This document shows, in pieces, positions 11,677 to 23,147 of a DNA stretch of 64,000 nt. Each line of letters begins with the position of its first letter. The first letter of the stretch is position 1. Below the pieces are notes generated by a model. The model was not told where the DNA came from. It searched no databases and worked only from the letters and a program-made list of their open reading frames with translations. A program made the position numbers and the translations under genes. The DNA comes from Molanna angustata (Eukaryota > Arthropoda > Insecta > Trichoptera > Molannidae), in the NCBI GenBank assembly GCA_963576475.1, contig OY754965.1, positions 1,557,501 through 1,621,500 of the forward strand, given 5' to 3'.

Positions 11677-12243
11677 ATGGGCCCGGTATTAGTCTCAGTT
11701 TAAGAGCTAAACTCAAGTTTTACAAAAATATAGCGTATTACAGTGTCCGTTTAGGCCTAATCTTCCCTCAAATACGTCACTAAAACGACAAATATTTAAC
11801 TCAACGTTTCTGGCGGATTAAGTACTTAACGGTGAGTCAACTGTCATTTGCTAGGCAATGCTTGTAGTTTCAGTTTCTATCACTAGAGGCGTTAGTTGTA
11901 TCGACGGTGGCGCCACAACAAAACAAATTGACAGCCATATTGAAACGAACATGGGCATAAAGCATTATTTTGGTGAAAAAAAATTAAAATTACCATGTTG
12001 GATAATAAAACCATAGTATTTCAAGTCGTAGTGTCCCGTTTTGTAGTTTGTATTATTTGAGGTTATTTAAAATTTGACAGATAATAACCACAGAAAAAGT
12101 AAAATATGTCTATAATTGAAGATTTAGTAACTGACATGTCATATTGCACTGTAATACGGAAATGGATTCAATCTCCCCTTAACATTAATGTTGAGTTTAA
12201 CAAACTCAATGAGTTGAGGGCCGATTGTAATACCTGCCCATAG
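11677..12243. mobile_element. possible TIR element (weak)
   Basis: The left end ATGGGCCCGGTATTA and the right end, which reads ATGGGCAGGTATTA on the other strand, are similar inverted ends about 565 bp apart. There is no ORF and no clear target-site duplication. Confidence 0.3.
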
Positions 12244-12771
12244 TGTATTAAGAAATTTTAATGTATCATGTTTTCAGTCACTAGATTTAGTGTTATATGT
12301 CACTCATTCCATGCAGCATCATCTTCTTTATCAAAATTGGCTGATAATTTTGTCTGTATGTCGACTATGGACAGAAATATTGTATTGGTTGGCAGCTGGC
12401 TGTATAGTGAAGAGTGTAATCAAATTATTTATTATAATTCTTACATATTCAAATTTAATAAATAATAATATTTGCATCTTTTGTCAACAGTCAATATCCT
12501 GCTTTAGTACAACCATTCCTGAATTTATATAACAGACTATTTTATATAATTTAACGCAACATTATCACATCAAAATGACAAAACTGTTTTACTTAAAATA
12601 AAAGATGTAAACATTTTTGTATTTAACTTAAACATATTCATGTCTCTTATTTCAAAAACATATCTACTTGCTCAATATTTGTTTTTTTTTCATTCATTTT
12701 CATATTTACCGGCACTCTTATGAGACACCCAAAAACATTGATAATAGAAAAGAATGAAAGTTCTTTTTTTT

Positions 12772-13897
12772 TTAACCTTTTCCGTGCTAAGCGTATGCGA
12801 AACAATGTAACACCTCAGTGCGGCGCAATTTTCGGACAAAATTAAAATCGTCATATCTCAATAACTACTCACCTGAGATACTTGAAATCTTCGACGAGAA
12901 TATTCGTTTTTAGCTGTTTTAAATGTTGAGTACATTTTTTTGTTTATTTTGTTTTTCTGCATACTATTTAACTGATTTTTTCGACATTCCAGCTCACAAA
13001 ACCATGACTTATTAGCAAAAAAATATCACATAGGTAAAAAAAGATATAGGAATGTATATAGTGAATAAAAATCAGCTTAAAATTTATGAATTTTTAAGTA
13101 TTTCTTCGAAAACAAACACAGTTTTCAACAATTGCTTAGTACCTTATACGTTTGTATGAAGTTTATCTGTAAGCGCTATGACCTATGCGCCGCTGCACCG
13201 CGACTTTATCAACTTATATAGTAGAAAATAGTCATAAAATCATTGGTTGTTATATATAATACTGAAATAACTCAACAGGCTCTGAGTACTTACTTTTTCG
13301 GAACATTTATAAAAGCAAAATTCATTCATAATAGCAAAAAATGTTAAATGTATTTTGTCTATCACCTAGTAAAATTTTCAAAGTCGGTAACACAAAAAAT
13401 CGAAGTTACTCTAAAAAACTCATGAACTTAAAAGTTATTTTGAAATATGAATCAACGTTTAAGACACAAATAAAAACATATAAATTTACAACAAAATACT
13501 TTGCTTTTATAAACTAAATAAAAACCGAACATAATTATTTTTCTAAACCGGCGCACAATCTCTACGAACTCGGATATGGGTTATAAGCAACATTAATATC
13601 CATACAAAGCGGTATCTCAGTGCGGGTCTCGATTACGTATCGAGATGAAATAGATAAAAAGTAAACACTCTACTGCCATCTACCGAATTTTTTTTTAATT
13701 TTTTTAAAAACGTATTTACTTAGATAAATGATTCGGTTACACGATGTAATTATTATTTTTTGGATATGTCGATAAATAAGATTTCTACAGCGAGTTAAAG
13801 TGGAGCATTGTCCATCACGATTACCTATCGAGATCCGCACTGGTGTAGCGTATGATTCATCACGATAACGTCTCGAGATTAGCACTGAAACGGTTAA
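12772..13897. mobile_element. non-autonomous piggyBac-like element
   Basis: TTAA at 12772-12775 and 13894-13897 flank inverted ends: left CCTTTTCCGTGCTAA and right CCGTTTCAGTGCTAA read inward, 13 of 15 matching. A TTAA target with CC-starting termini is the piggyBac signature. The 1.1-kb interior has no transposase ORF. Confidence 0.6.
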
Positions 13898-15035
13898 CTG
13901 TAATAAGATTGTTTTTTTTTGTCCAACAGTGACTTTAACTTTTCAACATTAAGGCCTGAATTATAGATTCGTTCTCCAACTTGAGACCGATATTAAAGAT
14001 ACAAAAAGTCACTAAACTTGATCTCAAAACTGGTCTCGAAATGTATAGAAGAGTTGAGACTGCTTTGAGACAGCTATCCCACAGTCTTGAGTAAGGTCTC
14101 AAAGTGAGGGAAAGAGATGACCACAAATAGCGTTTTTTAAAATGACTACTTAATTTGTATTTTAAGAAAACGAAAAAAATAAAAGCAATGTTGAAAGAAA
14201 GTTTTCATTTAAAACTACTGGTTATTTGTCTTTCCATAGAGAATAACGACTAATTTGAATTGTTTTTGGATTTATTTGTCGAAAAAAACACTTTGTTTAT
14301 TAAAATTTAGAGAACAGTTATCTAAGATGTGTTGAAATGAAAGGAAAACTGAAATATGTTGTCAACCAAAATGTCAAACGTGCGATATTCCATGACTCAC
14401 TTTTTACAAGGAGTTCTACATCTAGTATATTATAACTCGTTTTAAAATAAAAAAAAATAATAATGTACAGTTGTGTATGTTTATAAAAGGAACAACTCGT
14501 ACCAAAAACAAAAGTTGTTTTAAAATGTATAATCCACCTATAATTGTGAAACATTTATATTTTCTATATTTTTTCTGAGAAAATTGCTGAATAATGTAAT
14601 TTAAAAGTTTTATTGTACATATTTCTTTGGCAATAATTTTTTGACTATATAAATGAATTATGTGTCATTTAATGAAAGTGCCATAATGTTGAATATAAAT
14701 TCAGGATTCCAACCGACGCAGTTTCTATTGTGTTATTTAATAATAAACAATTATAGTATGTAATGGAAATATTCTGTCCTCGACACAAACATGTCGCAAA
14801 TAATCTTGGTATGTTGTAGGGAATAAATTATTTTTTTAATATTCTATTTTCTTAGAAGTATTATCATTTTAAAAATATGTTCCCTTTCATTAATTGGCAA
14901 ATTATTTTATACTGTGTATTTAATTTAAACAAATGGCAAATTTAAATATATAGCTGGTACTATATAAATATTTTTATGAAAAAATCAACATCATAAATTT
15001 CCAAATCTCAAATGATTGTTCTTATAATGACGCTA
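13898..15035. other. intergenic DNA, no gene
   Basis: 13975-14105 contains a cluster of TTGAGAC/GTCTCAA words in both orientations. The remainder is AT-rich without recognisable structure. Confidence 0.4.
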
Positions 15036-15165
15036 CAGCCCCCACACAGTCAGCCAGCCATGGCTTCCTTTAACTTCAGCCTCCATCGCCCTCTATCTCT
15101 GGCCATTGTCTTCCAGTCTAACACCTGGAGCATTTGTCTTGTCTCCTTCCTGACGTCATTCTGCC
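15036..15165 (-). pseudogene. LINE C-terminal relic
   Basis: The minus strand reads LRWQNDVRKETRQMLQVLDW followed by MARDRGRWRLKLKEAMAG and a stop, a typical non-LTR retrotransposon protein terminus. Only this end is preserved. Confidence 0.6.
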
Positions 15166-15726
15166 ATCTCAGCTTGTTTTGAATTTATATTTGATAAACC
15201 TTTGATAAAGAACCAATCAAAATAATATTGAATTGATTTTGAGATACGTGAATATTTACAGGTCAAAGAATAGGCAGATATTTTGTGGTAGTTAATCACT
15301 TCGCGACATGTTTCGGAATGGCTGTCCTTCCATCGACTGGCGTGTTGAGACTCCAGTCCATGGAGGGACAAATCCTCCGAAACATTTCATAAAGTAACTT
15401 GTAAAAACTAAGTAGTAACTGGAAAATTATACAACTCAAGTCATGTTTTACAAATAATCAGTGCTTTTGACAAAAATTTGCCAATTATATTTGATTGGGA
15501 ACTTATTGATAGAAGTTTTCGTGCATTGAAAACAGAAAAATAAAATAATCTATTTATATAGTGAACATATTATTGAATAAATAAATATAATAATTTGTAT
15601 ATAACAAAGGGATTATAACTTTTGTGAGTTGTTAATAAATATTATCTCACAGTGAGACACATTGCCGCTATTAAACTCTTAAGCAAATATATAATATAAA
15701 TAAATTAGTCACCATCATCGTATCAC
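15166..15726. other. intergenic DNA, no gene
   Basis: An imperfect inverted motif lies at about 15308-15390 (TGTTTCGGAATGG and CTCCGAAACATTT). Nothing else recognised. Confidence 0.35.
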
Positions 15727-15770
15727 ATCACACACACACATTACCATACCACCACACACACACACACACA
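15727..15770. repeat. (CA)n microsatellite, interrupted
   Basis: Two CA runs separated by TTACCATACCACC. Confidence 0.85.
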
Positions 15771-15856
15771 TATGTAAAAATTAAATTGCTACTGGATTGT
15801 AATAAAATTGAAAAAATAAATTAGTATTTTTTACAAGGATTACATTGTTTTATTTT

Positions 15857-16166
15857 TCTTAATAAAAAATTAACACAAAAATATATCAATGTGTAAGAGT
15901 TGGAGTGAATAGGAGAGGTCACCCTAAAATATATCAATGTGTAAGAGTTGGAATGAATAGGAGAGGTCACCCTAAAATATATCAATGTGTAAGAGTTGGA
16001 GTGAATAGGAGAGGTCACCCTAAAATATATCAATGTGTAAGAGTTGGAGTGAATAGGAGAGGTCACCCTAAAATATATCAATGTGTAAGAGTTGGAGTGA
16101 ATAGGAGAGGTCACCCTAAAATATATCAATGTGTAAGAGTTGGAGTGAATAGGAGAGGTCACCCTA
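15857..16166. repeat. 48-bp minisatellite, about six copies
   Basis: The unit runs from AATATATCAATGTGTAAGAG through GTCACCCTAA, period 48, nearly identical copies. Because 48 is a multiple of three and the unit lacks stops in some frames, long ORFs appear on both strands; these are by-products. The last copy runs into GRPRK-like LINE coding sequence (RRGHPKKEWHNNVNDIY), so the array grew from the 3' end of a LINE. Confidence 0.92.
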
Positions 16167-16365
16167 AAAAAGAATGGCACAACAATGTGAATGATATCTA
16201 TACTTGAAAGTAAGTAAGTTGAAAGTATTTGAAAGAAAACAAGAAGCCTGAATAATTGATGAGCATTTATGTAATGGAAGCCATGGATGTTTGCAAGAAT
16301 AGAGGTGTATGGCGCTTGATATTCTCTGCCTACCCCGTTAGAGACATGGCCTGATGGTATGTATA
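16140..16365 (+). pseudogene. 3' end of a non-LTR retrotransposon relic
   Basis: RRGHPKKEWHNNVNDIY, then in broken frames MEAMDVCKNRGVWRLIFSAY and VRDMA, ending at GCCTGATGGTATGTATAT. The same terminus is seen at 18860-19080, 23253, 54908 and 62300-62500. Confidence 0.7.
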
Positions 16366-16442
16366 TATTTTAAATGATCACATCTATCTGTGATATTATC
16401 CAAAATAAAATGATCACTTTAACATTAAAAACTGTTAAATCA

Positions 16443-16650
16443 TTAATTTAACACCTCCCTACAAACTGTGCAAGTGGCAAGTTTGTTTCCAAAGGGAAAT
16501 TTCTTTTAACCAACCAGTATTTCTAGTCCAGAGTATCAATTTTTGTGAGAAATTGATCAAAACAAATTTCTCCTCTGCTGGAAATCGAACCATGGTCACC
16601 TGCACTTAAGTCAAATGTCCTACCACTAATGCATGGCAGTTGACAGTCAT
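16443..16650 (-). mobile_element. tRNA-derived SINE copy (family 1, diverged)
   Basis: On the minus strand it carries CCAGCAGAGGAGAAATTTG and the downstream body ending ACTTGCCACTTGCACAG, as in the copies at 17763 and 49330. The B-box is decayed (CATGGTTCGATTTCC). Confidence 0.6.
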
Positions 16651-17762
16651 GTTGTATCAATTCAGTCAAGTCAATTTTTTCTTCGAGGCTTATAGTAAAT
16701 TTTTGTACTAAAAATCTTTTAATTTTTTTCCTCTTCCAATTTTGACGTTTCATTTTTATAAAACTTGTGTTTTATACATTAAACGAAAGGTGATTTTTGG
16801 TGGAATGAATCGGCAAAAAAGGCAGTTGATGCAAAAAAGGAAGCATGGATGATTTGCATATCAGTAAAAGGTACCGACAAAGAGGATAGAGCCAAAGAAA
16901 AGTACAAAGAATGCAAGAGAAGAGCAAAAACTACAGTGAAGAATAAAAAAGATAGTGTAAAAGAAAAAGAAAGCCAGAAAATAGTGAAATACTTTACGGG
17001 TAACATGAAATTGTTCTGGAAAGGCGTAGCTAAGCAAAAGCAAGGGGAAGTAAAAGGTTCAAAGTGTATAAATGATAAAGATGGAAATATGCTGATAGAT
17101 GACGAAAGTGTGAAAGAGAGAGACGGTGTGAATATTTTAAAGAATCGTATAAAAGTGTACAAGGTGACACATTGAGACAAGAGGACATGGGTTATTGATG
17201 AGAATGAAAGAGATGAAATAACCAAAGAAGAGGTGAAAGAAGCGGTTAATCACGCTAAAACAGGTGAAGCCGCTGGGGTATATTGTGTGGCAGCCGAACT
17301 AATCAAGTGTGGCGGTAAAAAATCAACGGAATGGTGTCTCATGCTTTTCAATAAAACTGGGTACACTCCGTCGGATTGGAGAAATGCAGTTGTAGTTCCT
17401 CTCTTCAAAGGGAAGGGATTGAAACTCGACTGCAAAAACTATAGAGCTATCAGCTTGTTAAGTTCAGTTGGCAAGATGATTGCAAGAATTATATTAATTA
17501 TAAGAGAATACGCACGATTACGGAATGCAAGACATGGGATGCTCAAGGTGCGTTTGTAGGGGGCAGAGGATGTATCGATCAAATTTTCTCTTTACGCATG
17601 GCTACAGAAAAATTTCCGCATAAAAACCAGAAACTTTTCTGTACATTCATAGACCTAGAAAAGGCATATGATAGAGTTGATAGAGACAAATTTTGGTATA
17701 TCCTATGAATGTATGGAGTGAAGAGCAAACTAATACGTGTTGTATCATCTCTGTATGAAAAT

Positions 17763-17990
17763 AGTGGAGCTTAATAAAATAAAGTAAAAATAATAAACAC
17801 TTCCTTGCACCCTGCACAAGTGGCGAGTTAATTGCCATATGGCAATTTCTTCCAATTAACCAGTGTTTCCAGCCCAGAGAAGCAATATTAGCGTGAGAAA
17901 CTAATTTAAATAAATTTCTCCTCTGCTGGGGATCGAATCCAGGACTGTGCCACGGCGGTCGGCTGGCTTGTGTTCGTGTCAATGATGTGC
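17763..17990 (-). mobile_element. tRNA-derived SINE inserted in LINE relic
   Basis: On the minus strand it shows a B-box-like GGATTCGATCC, then CCCAGCAGAGGAGAAATTTA, the palindrome TTGCCATATGGCAA, and a tail rich in TTATT. It interrupts the RT sequence between FDRV-type and QGCVLSP motifs. A plus-strand relative lies at 49330. Confidence 0.75.
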
Positions 17991-18107
17991 TGACAACATG
18001 GTTCCCTATTAATAAGGGGGTGAAGCAAGGCTGCGTATTATCCCCATGGCTATTTCAATCTTTATATTGATCACTGCATAAGAGCACAAAAGAATGAAAA
18101 TATAGGC

Positions 18108-18259
18108 CTGCCCCCTAGACAATGTGTCATTTAGTTCAAGAAAAGGTGGAAGTGAAAACTCAATGTATGGAAGTGACAGTTGTCACGTGACTGGCAACTG
18201 TCATTTCCATACATTGAGTTATCTTTTCTTGAGCTAAATGACACATTGTCTAGGGGGGC
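18108..18259. mobile_element. hairpin element inside LINE relic
   Basis: Inverted arms of about 70 bp (CCCCCTAGACAATGTGTCAT on the left; ATGACACATTGTCTAGGGGG on the right) with a short centre. It separates the QGCVLSP and YADD segments of the host LINE, so it inserted later. Confidence 0.75.
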
Positions 18260-18420
18260 TGAAACTAAGTACTGTAAATGTACGTTATTTGATGTATGCA
18301 GATGATAAAGCGGTGATTGCTGAATGTGCGGATGAGTTACTGTATTTAGTGAATAAAGTGTATGAAGGATGCTTGCAGAACGGACTGAGAATGAATGTGA
18401 GTAAATCTAAGATATTGGTA

Positions 18421-18509
18421 ATTAATTAAATGAAATAAAACACAACATTGTGTACACCATTAAAATTTTAGTGGTGTACACAAAGTTGTTTTATTTCATT
18501 TAATTAATT
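18421..18509. mobile_element. short hairpin element inside LINE relic
   Basis: Arms of about 38 bp (ATTAATTAAATGAAATAAAA / TTTTATTTCATTTAATTAAT) around TTGTGTACACCA ... TGGTGTACACAA. It immediately follows the YADD-containing fragment. Confidence 0.75.
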
Positions 18510-19084
18510 GCAAAATGATACCACAAAGTAAAAAACAATTGTTTATCAATGATGTAAAATATTGGTATTCGAAAAAACTGAAAGTATACTGCATGTATGA
18601 TAAAAGTAGAAAATGAATGGCTAGAACAAGAAGAGGAATATTTATACTTGGGGAGTATGTTTGAACAGAATAGAAGACCTGATAAAGATTTTGAAAGAAG
18701 AGTTATGGCAGGTAATAGAATAAACGGAGCACTCAGACCAGTAAGTCCCATCCAAGCATCTCAAAGGAAGTCAAATTGCCATACATAATGCAATTGTAGT
18801 GCCTTCTTTGATGTATGCCAGTGAAACAATGACTGACCAAAAAAATATGTGGGTGATGGAGTAAGAGATGGAGTGAATAGCAGGGGCTGCCCCAGAAAGC
18901 GATAGCATGACCATGTGAATGATATTTTAAAAGAGGGAAATATAAGAAGCTTGAAAAATCAACGAGCATTTCTAAGACAATGCATGGATGTAAAGGAAGC
19001 TAGGAATGTGTGTAAAATAGGAGTATGGCGCTTGGTTTTCTCTACTTACCCCGTAAAGGATATGGCGTGATGGTATATATGTTT

Positions 19085-19504
19085 TATACATAATTATCGA
19101 GACTCAGTTTTTCTGTTTCTAAGAATCAAATTTTCCACTTTGATACTGTAAGGTACATTGACAATTGCAATTTTTTTGGGAATTGATTTTAACACTCGAA
19201 TTAATTCAAAAATCAATATTTTTCAGGAATAATCGTACATTCCTAATACATATATAAAATATTTTTACTCATTTACACTCTAGATTAGCGATTTTTAATA
19301 GGAAGACCATGATAATATTAGAATTTTTATATTTTAGAACAGACATCACAATATTCTTAAAACTAAATAAGTACAGAAGTAAATTTGTCCCAAATGGACA
19401 AAGATGAAAGGCTATTTCACCATATTCCGAACTATCTATAAGATAAATTTGTAACGAGAATGGGTGACAGCGTTATAATTTCATGCGTTTTCAGTGATCT
19501 AATA
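19085..19504. other. intergenic DNA, no feature seen
   Basis: AT-rich, no ORF or repeat recognised. Confidence 0.4.
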
Positions 19505-20217
19505 ATATATTTTTGTCAAATTTGTTTTATCCGTCGGATAAGGACAAAACAAAATGCATGGTTGCTGGAAGGGAGGAATGCACCGCAAATATTGCTCTGG
19601 GTGGCATCGAAATTAAGCAGGTGAAGGAGTTTATATATCTGGGAAGCAGAATATCCAAGACGGACGTTCAACAGCAGACATCAAAAGCAGAATCCACCAA
19701 GCAAGAGTCGCCTTCAACAAAAGATCAACTGTTTTTGAATCCCCTAACATATCCATCAAAATAAGGAAAAATTTGATCAAGACTCTTGTCTGGAGTGTAC
19801 TGCTATATGGCTGTGAAACATGGACCATCAGCCAATGCGAAACGGGACATCTGTCTGCGTTTGAAATGTGGTGCTACAGACGCATGGCTAAAGTTCACTG
19901 GTCAGAACACATCAGCAACGACGAGGTACTAAGTAGGGTTGGAGAGACAAGGCAAATTATGAAAAGAATTGCCCGACAGAGAACAACTTGGATAGGCCAC
20001 AACATCCGGCACACAGGCCTGCTTTTTACCATCGTCGAAGGAATGATTGATGGGGGTAACTGTAGAGGTCGCCCCAGAAACAACTATATAGACCAGATAA
20101 TCGGTGCCGTGCGCTGTAGCAGCTACAAAGAGATGAAGAGACTGACGGACGATAGAGTTAAGTGGAAAGATCGAGTGTTTGGTGCAGACCAATCCTAGGA
20201 TTGTGACCCAGAAGAAG
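19505..20217 (+). pseudogene. second non-LTR retrotransposon relic (C-terminal part)
   Basis: Frames encode DKTKCMVAGREECTANIAL and VKEFIYLGSRISKT, then after a break LIKTLVWSVLLYGCETWTIS, AFEMWCYRRMAKVHWSEHIS, RGRPRNNYIDQIIGAV and EMKRLTDDRVKWKDRVFGADQS. This is the thumb and C-terminal region of a common insect endonuclease-reverse transcriptase LINE, distinct from the relic at 16779. Another fragment of this family lies on the minus strand at 56110-56425. Confidence 0.75.
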
Positions 20218-20302
20218 AGAAGTGTTGAATTAGCACTTTATCCAGTGGTGGTGAAACTGTCCTTTGTGTAAATAAAATACACATAAATATTTGAAAAACC
20301 TA

Positions 20303-20308
20303 TTTATT
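20303..20308 (-). promoter_or_regulatory. candidate mRpL12 polyadenylation signal
   Basis: AATAAA on the minus strand, about 90 bases after the mRpL12 stop codon. No experimental support; other A/T-rich words are nearby. Confidence 0.35.
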
Positions 20309-20395
20309 ACTAAATTATTTGAAAATGCACATAATATAACAATAAAATAAAAGACGCTTTCTTAATTCTATAGTACACTAGAAATGCAGGTGAAT

Positions 20396-20599
20396 CTATT
20401 CTACATCAACTACAGCACCAACTTTACTTAGTTGCTCTTTCAATTGTTCCGCTTCTTCTTTGGAAATGTTTGCCCTTACAACGGCTGGAAGAGATTCCAC
20501 AAACTTCTTGGCTTGTACCAAATTATATCCCTCCATTACATTCTTTATTTCTTTTATTATCGCCACTTTCTGTTTATCGTCAAATGATTTCATTTTAAC
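20396..20599 (-). CDS. mRpL12: mRpL12 exon 3, L7/L12 C-terminal domain
   Basis: Acceptor AG read at 20601-20600 on the minus strand; stop TAG at 20398-20396. Carries the conserved EIKN ... LVQAKKFVESLP core. Confidence 0.92.
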   Translation of the reverse strand, partial: VKMKSFDDKQKVAIIKEIKNVMEGYNLVQAKKFVESLPAVVRANISKEEAEQLKEQLSKVGAVVDVE

Positions 20600-21865
20600 C
20601 TGAAAATTAAAAACATGGCTTAATAAATGATTTACTAACAAGTTCATTTTTTGAAACTTTATATCTCAATGAGACGAAGTATAGAATCGAGAAAACAGGG
20701 CTTATGACCAGTCATTGGCTGGTTTACGTAAAACACTTTTAGCACTTGCGCATGCTGATTTTAATTATTATCTTAAAAAATCAGGCATAAAGTGAATTTA
20801 TTTCCAAAAGTTGAACAGTATTCCTTGATATTGAAATAAAAGATTGTTTTAATAATTTTGCAACTTCTAATAAAAGAAAATCAATCTTATAATATGTACT
20901 TGGTTAGTAATTAGGTAGATTGTTTTAATAACACATGCGATAACTCGAACATCAGCATAAATACTTAATTATTCTTGTTTCACTTGTAATTAAGACTATG
21001 TCTACAAAATAAAATAAATAATCAGCATCGATCAATGCAGATGCTGAATACATTATGTTGAAGGATTTAGGCCCATTATATATATATTTTTCCAAAGAAG
21101 CACACTATGTAGCGTTGGGGCAGGTTTTGAATCTGCTGAAGACACGGGTTGTAAGAAGTATGCCTTTATACACAAGAGCAATTATAGAAAATAATATTTG
21201 GTTACAGTTTACAGTGCCATAATCATATTACTCTTGTATTCAATTTCTGGTAAATTTTTAAAATGTGTCTCCTTAAGTTCTGTGCATTTCTAGTTATGCA
21301 ACCTGTTTTTGGTTAGTTTTAGAAATTTATAAGAAAATACAAAGGAAGATAATTAAATAAAAATCAGTAGTTCATACTGTGAATTCTGTTTGCACATTCT
21401 TTGGTGCTGCGACGTCTTCATCCTCAACTTTAGCTGGCCCCTGCATCATAAACCCTCCCATTGGCATTGCAGGCTGGTCGGGTAGGTTCAGTCGCTTCTT
21501 CAAGAGTTGGCTCAATTCGCTCACTTCCAACAGATTCAATGTAGTTATTTCACTGGCTATTTTCTCCAATTTTGCCGAGTATATTTTATCGGCTCCCTCC
21601 GGTGGTGGAACAACTAAGGGTTCTGACGGTGCTACTTGTGCCGCAGTCGACTGGCGTACAACACCGCTGTAATTATAAAACGGTATATAATTATTTAGTT
21701 TTTTTATTGAATAATATATCATCGAATATATATTTGGGTTGTATAAACAGACATTGTGCAAAGAGAGGTTAGGGCATGCAGGAATATTAGGAAATAATAT
21801 TACCATCGAATTAAACTTCTCCATTGTGAGATTGATTTTTGAGTAACTGATTTGAGTGCGTTCAT
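20396..21865 (-). CDS. mRpL12: mitochondrial ribosomal protein bL12m (three exons, complete)
   Basis: Nuclear gene for the L7/L12 stalk protein of the mitochondrial large ribosomal subunit, which recruits translation factors. Minus-strand exons are 21804-21865, 21378-21666 and 20396-20599, together 555 nt or 184 aa plus stop, close to the family length. Exon 1 gives MNALKSVTQKSISQWRSLIR, a basic, hydroxylated sequence without acidic residues, fitting a mitochondrial presequence. Exon 2 gives the N-terminal dimerisation region (ASEITTLNLLEVSELSQLLK), a Met/Gly/Pro-rich hinge and an acidic stretch. Exon 3 gives the C-terminal factor-binding domain (KVAIIKEIKNVMEGYNLVQA, AKKFVESLPAVVRANISKEE, KVGAVVDVE). 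Junctions keep frame (TG|C and ACA|GTT). The start is the only Met that opens a basic leader spliced in frame. Confidence 0.92.
20660..20770. mobile_element. diverged end of the 6548-7051 inverted-repeat family
   Basis: Shares the order ATCTCAAT.GAGACGAAG, GGGCTTA, CCAGTCATTGGCTGGTTTACG and GCACTTGCGCA with 6570-6690. Located within mRpL12 intron 2; the opposite arm is not found, so it is a solo end. Confidence 0.55.
21378..21666 (-). CDS. mRpL12: mRpL12 exon 2, N-terminal domain and hinge
   Basis: Acceptor TTACAG ends at 21667 and donor GTATGA begins at 21377 on the minus strand. 289 nt: one base completing a Cys codon, then 96 codons. The PPPEGADKIYSAKLEKIAS segment begins the conserved region. 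Confidence 0.9.
21804..21865 (-). CDS. mRpL12: mRpL12 exon 1, start codon and presequence
   Basis: ATG at 21865-21863. Twenty codons plus TG before donor GTAATA. It joins exon 2 in frame. A later in-frame Met (MEKF...) belongs to a different frame that reads into the intron and was not chosen. Confidence 0.8.
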
Positions 21866-22624
21866 TTTTATATAATTTGAATAGAATAATAATATGAGAT
21901 AATATCTAGGTTAGAAACCACAATATTTCAGAAAAATTGAGAACACTTAAAAAATGACAAGTTATATTTATATTGGTATTACTGCTTACATAATGTTACC
22001 CTTTAGAGGAATATAGATGTTACCAGTATTTATTTTCATTATTTTTTAGAATTTTTAGCAATGGATAATTCCCGATACGAAAAAGTGTGGACAGCGCTGA
22101 ATAAATATTGCAAAAAGTATACATTAAGGCCGCTGCATACGGGACGAGGCTACGACGTGGACGGGACGGGACGTGTTTTTTTTTAAACATCGTTTCATAT
22201 AAAATGTATACGAACGTGCATACGCCACGGGTACATCAAAAATAGCAAGAATTTTTTTAATAAATCAGTTATTTATCCATAGGAAAATGGCATTTTGTTC
22301 AACCAGAGTGTATTAAAATCTGCTAAAAAAAAAAGAAAACGGGATTGGAAAAATCCTTTATTACTACGTTACACAATCAAATTGTATATTCGTTTGAGAA
22401 AAAATATTTCTGAGAGTAGGAGAGATGAGTGATCGCCGATATTGGTCATTATCAGCAAATACCAGATCTGCCATGGGCGTATTCTTTAGCTATCATAACC
22501 AATATCAGTATCGTTATAAGAGTTTTTTAAAGCTTATAAGATTTAATTTCCAAATTTCTGAGGTATGATTATATTTTCGTGCTGGGTTGTAGGAAAACTT
22601 TTGACAGGTAAGGAGACGTCTCAT
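21866..22624. other. mRpL12 upstream region and intergenic DNA
   Basis: The mRpL12 promoter should lie at the left edge, but no core element is obvious. 22125-22180 is unusually GC-rich (GGCCGCTGCATACGGGACGA) and resembles a transposon terminus, but no matching inverted end is found nearby. Confidence 0.35.
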
Positions 22625-22780
22625 CAAAACTTGATGTATTTTGATACCTATCCCTCTGGACAGCGTAGAGGACGAGGTCACTTTAAAGTAAATTTGGCTT
22701 CTTCTAATATGTCGCGATCATTCATTATTCCTATTAGTACTCCATTCACTCTGTTTCCTGCCAATACCTGTCATTGAAGA
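22625..22780 (-). pseudogene. short LINE relic
   Basis: The minus strand shows SEWSTNRNNE-type fragments and a DILEEAKFTLK stretch resembling the [14 protein letters not shown] segment of the relic at 61850-62510. Heavily decayed. Confidence 0.3.
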
Positions 22781-23147
22781 CAATCATTTTGTAATTATTG
22801 AATATTTAGTGCATGACGGCACCTTTTTGTGTCGATAAATATCCATCGCTTTTTTTTATTTTCAACCCGGATGTCTCCGTTACTCGAATATTTTGTTTTT
22901 TTTTTTTCTCTACCTATTATTAACCCCTTCAATATTTATTATTATATTGATACTAGATGGAGTAATCCGTGTAAAAAGCAATGAGCTATAGGTATACTGG
23001 AGTGCTAGTGTCCATACAACAAAACACATAATTTTGTGCCGATCTCGTGTGCAAATATAGCCGCTGCAATTGGGATACGTGTCTCTGTCTAAGCATCAAT
23101 TTATATAGCGTTTGGCTGCCAGTTAGTGTGTTTTCCTGAGTTCGACG

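Larger units (their letters stand above)
16779..19080 (+). pseudogene. non-LTR retrotransposon relic with nested insertions
   Basis: Broken frames encode, in order, a Lys/Glu-rich linker, RT segments WRNAVVVPLFKGKG and CKNYRAISLLSSVGK, FCTFIDLEKAYDRVDRDKFW, GVKQGCVLSPWLF, the catalytic LMYADDKAVIAE, EEYLYLGSMFEQNRRPDKDF and the family 3' end. Stops and frameshifts are frequent. The coding sequence is split by a SINE (17763-17990), a 150-bp hairpin element (18108-18259) and a 90-bp hairpin (18421-18509). The endonuclease part is not recognised, so the copy is 5' truncated. The clade is not determined. Confidence 0.8.

Noticed and set aside
12268..12532. Two overlapping ORFs of 65 and 80 codons
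   Set aside because: No recognisable domain, no splice or promoter context, typical of AT-rich intergenic DNA.
15821..16207. Repeat proteins on both strands (NRRGHPKIYQCVRVG and its antisense)
   Set aside because: By-product of a 48-bp minisatellite derived from a LINE end; no start context or family match.
21372..21824. 150-codon minus-strand ORF starting MEKFNSM as the mRpL12 N-terminus
   Set aside because: It reads through intron 1; the spliced exon at 21804-21865 gives a proper mitochondrial presequence in frame.
22125..22240. GC-rich GGCCGCTGCATACGGGACGA as a transposon end
   Set aside because: No inverted partner or target duplication could be found nearby.
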